NCBI GenBank assembly: GCA_003586115.2
Contig: QVOM02000025.1
Location: 42,390,522 to 42,454,521 of the forward strand
Direction: 5' to 3'
Source of the DNA: Salvator merianae
Lineage: Eukaryota; Chordata; Lepidosauria; Squamata; Teiidae
DNA length: 64,000 bases
The stretch's first letter is position 1; each line of letters opens with the position of its first letter. Both the position numbers and the translations under genes were made by a program. Below are positions 57,875 through 64,000 of the stretch, in pieces. The notes under the pieces were generated by a model that worked only from the letters and a program-made list of their open reading frames with translations, was not told the origin of the DNA and ran no database searches.

Positions 57875-58446
57875 GGCCACACCCCCTGCTAGCATGCTCC
57901 ATCCACACTGAATGTGGCATATCCCAGTCTAGGTGGCTGCCTAGACCGGGATACCATTTGTAAGTGGTCTACTGGTGTTCTCAGGGCCATTAAAATAAAA
58001 CAGGAAGATGTGCAGAGAGTGCATACCTCCTTGTTCTAGTTTCACAAGGGGACCCATTTTGGAGAAGCACAAATTGCACCACTGAAGTGGGGGCTCCAAG
58101 GCCAGGAACTTTTGTTCTTGGCTGCCAGAATCCTCACAGAAGGCTCCAAAACTTGTGCCAACTTTGGGGTGGCATGGGGCCTTGTTCTGGGACAGCTGGA
58201 CCACTTCGCCTGGGAACCATTGCAGCTGAAATGCCCTGAATCTGCATCCAGATGACTATAAAAAAGGCTGTCTTTGTGGGGATCTGTTGGAAGGGCTAGT
58301 GGCATGCTTTTTATATGGATGGCACCTTACAGCTCCTGAAGCCTCAAAATGTTTCAGCAAGGTGTGATTGGTGCTGGAAAAGAAATGGGCCCAGAAATCA
58401 GCCATATTTTGTCTGACCCTAAACTGGGCTGTGTAGAAACCATCCC
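57875..58446 (+). mobile_element. GGGCC-group MITE ('aggaacttttgttcttggc' subfamily)
   Basis: It starts near ggccacaccccctgctagca and ends near ...gaaaccatccc. Internal blocks 'aaggggacccattttgg', 'gccaggaacttttgttc', 'ttgttctgggacagctgg' align with 37,390-37,892 and 63,059-63,449. No clear target duplication. Confidence 0.65.
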
Positions 58447-58554
58447 TGGTAAGTTAGGTCCCCTGCTGTTGTCACTGCCAATAGTGGGGGGCGGGAGGCG
58501 ACTGAGGATGTGATCAGCCCTCAGAGTTTTTTATCGTGCCATGCACATTGGGTA

Positions 58555-58885
58555 GCTCTGAGGTACATAAGAACTTAATAGCAGCCCTGCTAAATTGGGC
58601 CATGGCCCATCTAATCCGGCATCCTTTCTCTCACATTGCACCACCAATTGCTTCTGGGCATTCTCAAGCAGAGTATAAAGGCAAAACCTTCACCCGCTCT
58701 CGACTTCCTGCAAGTGACCTTTAGAGGCATCCTGCATGTCTCCCCACCCTGGAGGCAGTACCTAGGCTTCCATTCTAGTAGCAATTGATACACCTGACTT
58801 CCATGAATCTGTCCAGTCCGTTCATAAAGCTATCCAGGCTGGTTGCTGCCACCATCTCTTCTGGTAGTAAATAGACCAGTAACCC
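58555..58885 (+). repeat. Reptile interspersed repeat ('gtacataagaac...' element)
   Basis: The order 'aggtacataagaactt', 'gccctgctaaattgggccatgg', 'cccatctaatccggcatcc', 'aattgcttctgggcattc', 'gcaattgatacacctgac', 'ttccatgaatctgtccagtc' and 'aaagctatccaggctggttg' follows a repeat common in reptile genomes that begins 'aagaacataagaa' and contains 'ggcccatctagtccagcatcc'. It is nearly complete. The formal family name is not recalled with confidence. Confidence 0.7.
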
Positions 58886-60320
58886 TCTGAGTAGATTTTA
58901 CTGAGGCAGCCAGAGGCCCAATAGCTGCAGGAACATTTGCCCACTAGACCTCAGAGGTGCTCTAGGAGTGGTGTGGAAATCTGTGGCGAGAACCTGTTGA
59001 GCTGAAGGTCACTGGGTGAGACTTCATTGCCAAAAACTGCAGTAAGGAAGGACAGTTGCTCTCATATTCCACTTTAGAGCTTCCCGATCATTGTTTGTGT
59101 TGAAGCACGTATGGACAAAATAAGACTTTGGTACAAGATTTTGATACAGTCTAGGGCTCCTCTTATATTCTTCTATGTGTATGTATGGTGCTAATTATTA
59201 TGCACTGATGCAAGTTTAGGCTGACTTTCAGAAGCAGGGAAAAATAACTACTACTATCAGGGTTTACTCTTTATATTAGGATTTTTTAGGATTGGTACTT
59301 TGGATTTGGAATTCTACTCAGTATTTGGGTGTAAGATCTGTTGTATATGCACATAGTGAAATGCTATCTGCACAAGATCTGACAAGACAAGGGTTCAATG
59401 CATAAGATCTGAGTCTAGCCCACCACTTTTATCCACCTTAGAACCTTCCTGTTATATACTTTATTCTCTGTTCTCTGCTGTGAAAACCGCACAGGATTTT
59501 TATTTACTTTTTGGCAGGGAATGGGTATCTTTCAATACAGTGGTCTTGATCTGATATACTTGTCATAAATATTGTGTAGGATACAGTGTACTGTAGTTTA
59601 TGTTGCTCACGCAATCCCCACCCCTTTCACCAGAGCTAGTTATGCATATTGATGCATCCAAGTTTCCAGTTGTGTCCCAGTCCGTGTCACTGAGGGTGTT
59701 CAATAGGAAACAAAAGTGAAAGAATACTGATGGTGAACAACATACGTAGGGTAGATAAATTGCACTGATCTGTATTGCCGTAACTCTGCATTGCAGTGTA
59801 GAATCATCGCTCTTGGTTCTCCCATACGTGCATATTTTAGCTTTGGATTCAGGCATAATCATTCTGTGTTGCATATCCATACATACAGAGCACAAAGATG
59901 TGCATAATGTTATATTTGCACAAGACCAATATCTTCTGAATCTGTTGCTGTTAGCTCAATAGTTCAACTGTGGTCAGATCTTAACTTGAGAGCCATTGAT
60001 CTGAAGAAAGATCTCAATTCACAGGCTTATGCGTACAGATATATTTCAGGAAATGGTTGTTGTTTTTTTCACTGTTGTTTCCTGTTGCACAAATTCTTTG
60101 AAAAGTCCCAAGTCCGTTTTTAAGATTCTCCCATCCCAAAAACTGCTTTGCAGCCTGCTGTTAGTTAATGACAGAGATGCAAATACCCGGCAGGCCATTT
60201 GCCTATGTATGTACTTTAGCTCATTGTATTTCAGCAAGGGAACTTAGAACTATGGCCAGGTTTACTTTAACAGAGTGTATGGGCATGCGTGTATGGCTGT
60301 GCAGTTATCTCCAATAATGT
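58886..60320. other. Intron 1 stretch, repeat-poor
   Basis: I see no repeat family or exon in 59,050-60,240, so part may be conserved non-coding sequence. A 110-codon minus frame (59,563-59,895) has no motif. Confidence 0.4.
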
Positions 60321-60324
60321 GGAG

Positions 60325-60700
60325 ACTAATGGCACTTCCACACTTATCTCTCACGGACAACTCCAGTGAGACCAAATCAGCTGGAGTGGTCCGCATGTCC
60401 CAGAATAAGGTTATCTGCATTTGGACAGCTGCTCCAGGACAGCCCCTGCACTGTCCTTGAACATGCATGAGCTTTGGTGTCAGCTTCTGCAAGCTCTGAT
60501 AGCCAGGAGCGAAAATTGCTAGCCTTGGAGCCCCTGAGGGACCCATTGGGTAGCACACTTTGTTGCACCACTAAAATGAGTCCACCTATTAAACTGAAAC
60601 ATGGAGATATGTGTCTTCTGCATCACGTTGTGGTCCAGTTTACGAGATGCTGAACTGTCAGTAAACCTTTTTTTTAAATGTCTACCACTATCCCAGACTA
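60325..60700 (-). mobile_element. GGGCC-group MITE, inverted copy
   Basis: Reverse-complemented, it gives 'cctcaggggctccaaggct', 'ctagcaattttcgctcctgg', 'attctgggacatgcgg' and 'gaccactccagctgat', in the order of 37,390-37,892. The outer end is near 'ggcacttccacacttatc'. No clear target duplication. Confidence 0.62.
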
Positions 60701-61625
60701 GGCAGCCATCTCTTTAATGTAGGTAGTATGATAATATTATGTTGAAAATTGAATAGAATTTTGTGACCCATGAAACCTGCAACTAAATATTACAGGGTGC
60801 CTGTTAAGACTTTCAGCTGCTAAGCCAACCATCATATCTCTTAGGATGCTTCATTCCATTACCTACACATACAGCTGCACATATTTTTTGCCCTTAAGAG
60901 TAAATCCATGAACAGCCTATAGCACTGAGCCTCCTGTTTTCTCATTGGACTGTTTTGGTTTTTATTTTTCTCTGCTGGATATATAAAATGTTGTTCTGTT
61001 TTATTTCCATGAACTTTTTTTGGGGGGGGAGGTGTCCCCAGAGACTCTTGAGAACAGTGCCATTTTGACTGTATAGCACTCCACACTCAAGGAAGTTCTT
61101 TAGGGACTATAGGATGTTAAAATCAACCCAGAGCCCCTTCATGTCTGCAATGAATTCTTACTGAACAATATTTATGTACAAGGTGCTTTGCAATTTCTCG
61201 GAATTTCATAAAACTTTATCTGGTGTAGACCATGAACTTCATTTTCCTTCCTCACACCCAAGAACGTAGTAAAACTTTTTAAAATATGTAGTAGCGGAAT
61301 GCAACAACAGCAACAAAACTGTAGGCTCTTTACAGGCCAGTATACCCCAAAACAGGCTATCCAGTTGTCTTCAGCTTACAGACCGCAACCAGGTATTGTA
61401 AGCTCTTGAAAGGTTTGATGCCTTTGGATCAGTAATCAGGGAGCCGGAAATAGTTCCTCTGTATAGCTTTTCTGTCTTTGCAAAACTGTTGCAACAATAA
61501 TTCTGTACATTTTGTTACCTTGTGTGGAACTTAGAGGTAATATTTTGTGTTTTGGTAAGAATATCTTTCAAAAGAGAGTAAGAATTGTGTTGGTTCATTA
61601 TGGAATTGGTTGTAATTAAGTGGTG
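60701..61625. other. Intron 1 stretch, no feature recognised
   Basis: No exon or assignable repeat. A G-run (about 61,021-61,030) follows a T-run. Confidence 0.45.
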
Positions 61626-61627
61626 GG

Positions 61628-61775
61628 GATTGGTTGTAGTTCAGTGGTGGAATAACTGCTTGGAAAGCCAAGAGACACAGCATCCCCTCCCCAGAAGAGG
61701 AATGGCAAACTGCTTCTCTGTCTTTGCCAAGAAAACTGCATGAGTATGGCCATGTCTCCATTTCTGGATGGAGGC
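61628..61775 (+). repeat. tRNA-derived SINE (second family)
   Basis: The head 'ggttgtagttcagtggtgg' keeps an A-box-like tagttcagtgg. The body 'aggaatggcaaactgcttct', 'ctgtctttgccaagaaaactg', 'catgagtatggccatg' matches 55,243-55,415 and 17,399-17,478. Confidence 0.72.
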
Positions 61776-63055
61776 AGCTCCATCTCCACTTCCAGATGGA
61801 GACAACTTCCTTTTCAGAGTGAGGAGGCACCATTTTCCACAGTGCCTTTGGGCAGGTGGCAAAAAACCACTCTGCAATGAAGACGCCTCTGTGAGCAATC
61901 AAGTTGGAAAATGGCCTACTTGATCGCTTTGAAGGTCTCTGCTGTGGCTGAAACTGGAGATGGGGCACAAGTTGGCGTCTTTTTTGACCCTGGAGATGTG
62001 GCCTACATCCATGTGATCACCAGAAATTGATCCTGATTCAACCACATTGGTACAGTATAATGGTGCCTGTGTGTTGAGGTTTGGTTTTTTCTTTAACAAA
62101 GTCGACAAGGTGAAGCTTGAAAAATAAGCCCTGCTCATTTTTGTGTAGAAAATGAATTAAAATTCTAAAAGCATCACAACAATACAGGTTATTCTGCATT
62201 TCATGAGACAAAAGTCTTAAGAAATCCTATCCCCCTGCCATGGAAGATCAATAACCTTTCGATTCGAGTAGTCAAGTATAGCTACAGTATGTTCCAGTTT
62301 TACTGTCTACCCATAAAGCAGACATAAACTTTAAAAGATACATTTCTGGAGCTAAAGGCAAGATGTATAGATTCTAGCCATTCACTCAAGAGAAAGAAAA
62401 TGATTTTCTCTCATGCTAGCCACTCATTCTCATGTGATTCTGGACCTATCAACAAGATCTCATTACTTGTTCTTTTTTTTTTCTTGCACTCTTGTCTTAG
62501 TGAAGTGCTAGTTTTCTATAAGTTGCATGTAGATAATCAATTGATATATGTTGCATGTGTTGAAATGTTTTTCTGTCCCGGTCCAGTCCTCTAGCTTCTA
62601 CATTACGTGCAGCAGGCAGCTCCATCACTCTGCCACCATAGAAGTAAAAGGACTGATCTAGGAACTCTGGTGGTGGGACATTTTAGACCAGGGAAGGGCT
62701 TTGTACAAGCAGTCGCCCCCAAAATGTTGGGGAGAACAAAAAGACATTAATGGCAGATTATCTCACTCTGACATTATGGTCACAAGATATTTTACATACA
62801 TACATACACATTTTGGAGTAATTGCTTGCTTAAAAACTTTCTTATTCAACAGTTTGGAGAGCTTGTGTATGTGCTAGGTCGTACTTTACAGAAAATAGTC
62901 TTCTGCTCTCCAGTTGAAAGACTGCCTGATCCAAGTCCATTTTAAAATGAATAATTGAATTTTGGGGCCTTTGTTCTGGAACACAAGCCCTCGTAGTCCT
63001 TTTCTGGGCCTCATCTGTGTACACATTAGTGCAAAACAGAGGGATCCCACCCACC
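61776..63055. other. Intron 1 stretch, no feature recognised
   Basis: A local duplication occurs at 61,755-61,810, where 'ccatttctggatggaggcag' and 'ccacttccagatggagaca' are related. Otherwise no exon or repeat family is seen. Confidence 0.4.
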
Positions 63056-63058
63056 ACT

Positions 63059-63449
63059 GGCTCATTCTGTCTGCTTTAGATGGAGCGTGATCCAGATCAG
63101 GAAGTCCTTGCCACAGCTATCTGGATCACTGTCAACAGCGACAACAATCTGGATCATGATTTCCCAGACTACTGAGGGACCATTTTGGCAGCAAACCAAC
63201 ATGTGCCCCTGAAATGGGTCCCCCGGGGGTTACAAGGCTAGGAACTCTCATTCCTAGCCCTTCAAAGCTTTCTAAAGGCCAGCCTTGAAGCTTGTACAAG
63301 TTTCAGGGTTGGTATGAGAGCTGGTCTGAGCCAGTGCTGTCTTGCAAATGGTGCTGTTCTAGACCACAGCTTGCCATGTTCTGGACCAGCATGCCTCACT
63401 GGTTCAGACCCACTGCCACAGAACAAGACAAGGTAAGTGCAGAAAGGTC
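63059..63449 (+). mobile_element. GGGCC-group MITE, last copy in window
   Basis: It starts near ggctcattctgtctgc and ends gtaagtgcagaaaggtc (reverse complement gacctttctgcacttac, the family terminus). Internal 'aatgggtcccccgggg', 'ctaggaactctcattcctag' and 'ggaccagcatgcctcac' align with 37,390-37,892. Target duplication not clear. Confidence 0.7.
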
Positions 63450-64000
63450 TATAGAGCTGAATCCTGAAGAATGCAAAGAAATGAGCATGAGCTCATTGAA
63501 GTTTTCTGTTAGATTTATCATAGAGGCAACAAACATTTCAAGTAAATAGGTCATACAGAAACATGGGCTGACCTGCTATGTTGGGAGGGCAGTGCTGGCC
63601 TTTGAACTAGAATAAGCAGGGTATGTGTGTGCGTGTAATGGAGAGATTGCAGAGTAGTGTTTAATTGCACCAAATTGGTCTCTGATCTTCAGTGGTTCAA
63701 AAGGTAGCATCCCACTGGTCAACAACCATGCCGATGGTACATATTGTATTCTATTTAAATTATAGTTGTAGATATTATTAGTTATTGTATTTTATTTAAA
63801 TTATCCTTTGAATTACAGGAATGCATTAAATTAGCATAAGTATATTTTATGTAAATTGATGCTTTCTTTTGTCCATTGTTGGGTGATACAGGGCACACCA
63901 GGAAGTACTGTATGTCTTTTGTATAAATGTGTGTAGACATGTACGTTATTGAGATCTGTGAGTAGTACTGCGTGCTGCTACTTCAGTATTTGTTTCTGCT
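63450..64000. other. Intron 1 stretch, no feature recognised
   Basis: AT-rich sequence to the window end with no exon or assignable repeat. Confidence 0.45.

Larger units (their letters stand above)
43260..64000 (+). other. ZNF827: ZNF827 intron 1 (5' part, continues beyond window)
   Basis: It begins at the GT donor at 43,260. No downstream exon with ZNF827-like zinc-finger coding (C2H2 spacing) or other convincing exon was seen to the end of the window, so intron 1 is at least 20.7 kb. A long first intron after a tiny coding exon is usual for this type of regulator. The interval contains SINEs, CR1 3' ends, MITEs and microsatellites listed separately. Confidence 0.65.

Noticed and set aside
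1..64000. CRISPR array, bacterial operon or phage genes
   Set aside because: Direct repeats here are microsatellites, minisatellites and transposon copies; gene density, splice site and CpG island are those of a vertebrate genome.

Overview
This is a vertebrate nuclear window, most likely from a squamate reptile (lizard or snake). The clade rests on repeats. A BovB (RTE) LINE 3' end lies at about 2.77-3.01 kb. There are many copies of a tRNA-related SINE with a diagnostic 'gtgaccttgggccagt' block. CR1/L2-clade LINE debris and a 'cctgatccagcagggc' type repeat, both common in reptile genomes, are also present. BovB also occurs in ruminants, but the rest of the repeat set does not fit a mammal. 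The species cannot be named from the sequence.

Only one protein-coding gene is supported. A strong CpG island (about 42.42-44.78 kb) holds a first coding exon at 43,214-43,259 (+), read as MPRRKQEQPKRLSSS plus one base, followed by a consensus GTAAGT donor. I assign it to ZNF827, a zinc-finger protein whose N-terminal RRK motif recruits the NuRD co-repressor. The match is from memory of the family, so a TSHZ-like or other 'RRKQ' gene stays a lesser alternative. Everything from 43,260 to the window end is then intron 1. Everything upstream of the island is intergenic or distal regulatory DNA. I saw no exon of a neighbouring gene such as LSM6.

Layout: 0-42 kb is intergenic and packed with transposon debris. 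It holds hAT-type MITEs with 8-bp duplications (4.19, 6.37 and 10.45 kb), LINE endonuclease and RT fragments (8.2-9.0, 14.0, 17.2-17.7 kb), and a deleted Tc1/mariner element with a younger element nested in it (20.17-21.58 kb). A large group of PIF/Harbinger-like MITEs carries 3-bp duplications (TAA, TTA, ATA, ATT, ACT, CTT). A roughly 1.2-kb terminal-inverted-repeat element occurs twice in opposite orientation (1-0.87 kb and 27.6-28.8 kb). The interval 25.5-26.6 kb shows no repeat I recognise and is a candidate conserved non-coding element. The interval 41.3-42.4 kb leads into the promoter. The 42.4-45.2 kb region is the CpG island, with 5' UTR, exon 1 and the start of intron 1. The interval 45.2-64 kb is intron, with SINEs, CR1 3' ends, more of the same MITEs and two long TTCC microsatellites.

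The most interesting single-locus observations are a minimal start-stop upstream ORF (ATGTGA) 12 nt before the ZNF827 start codon, the isolation of the NuRD-recruiting motif on its own tiny coding exon, a CpG-dense hAT MITE that behaves like a mobile CpG island, and two diverged copies of one repeat that keep a hairpin at the same place with different stem sequence. Most open reading frames in the window lie in repeats or unique non-coding DNA and are not genes.
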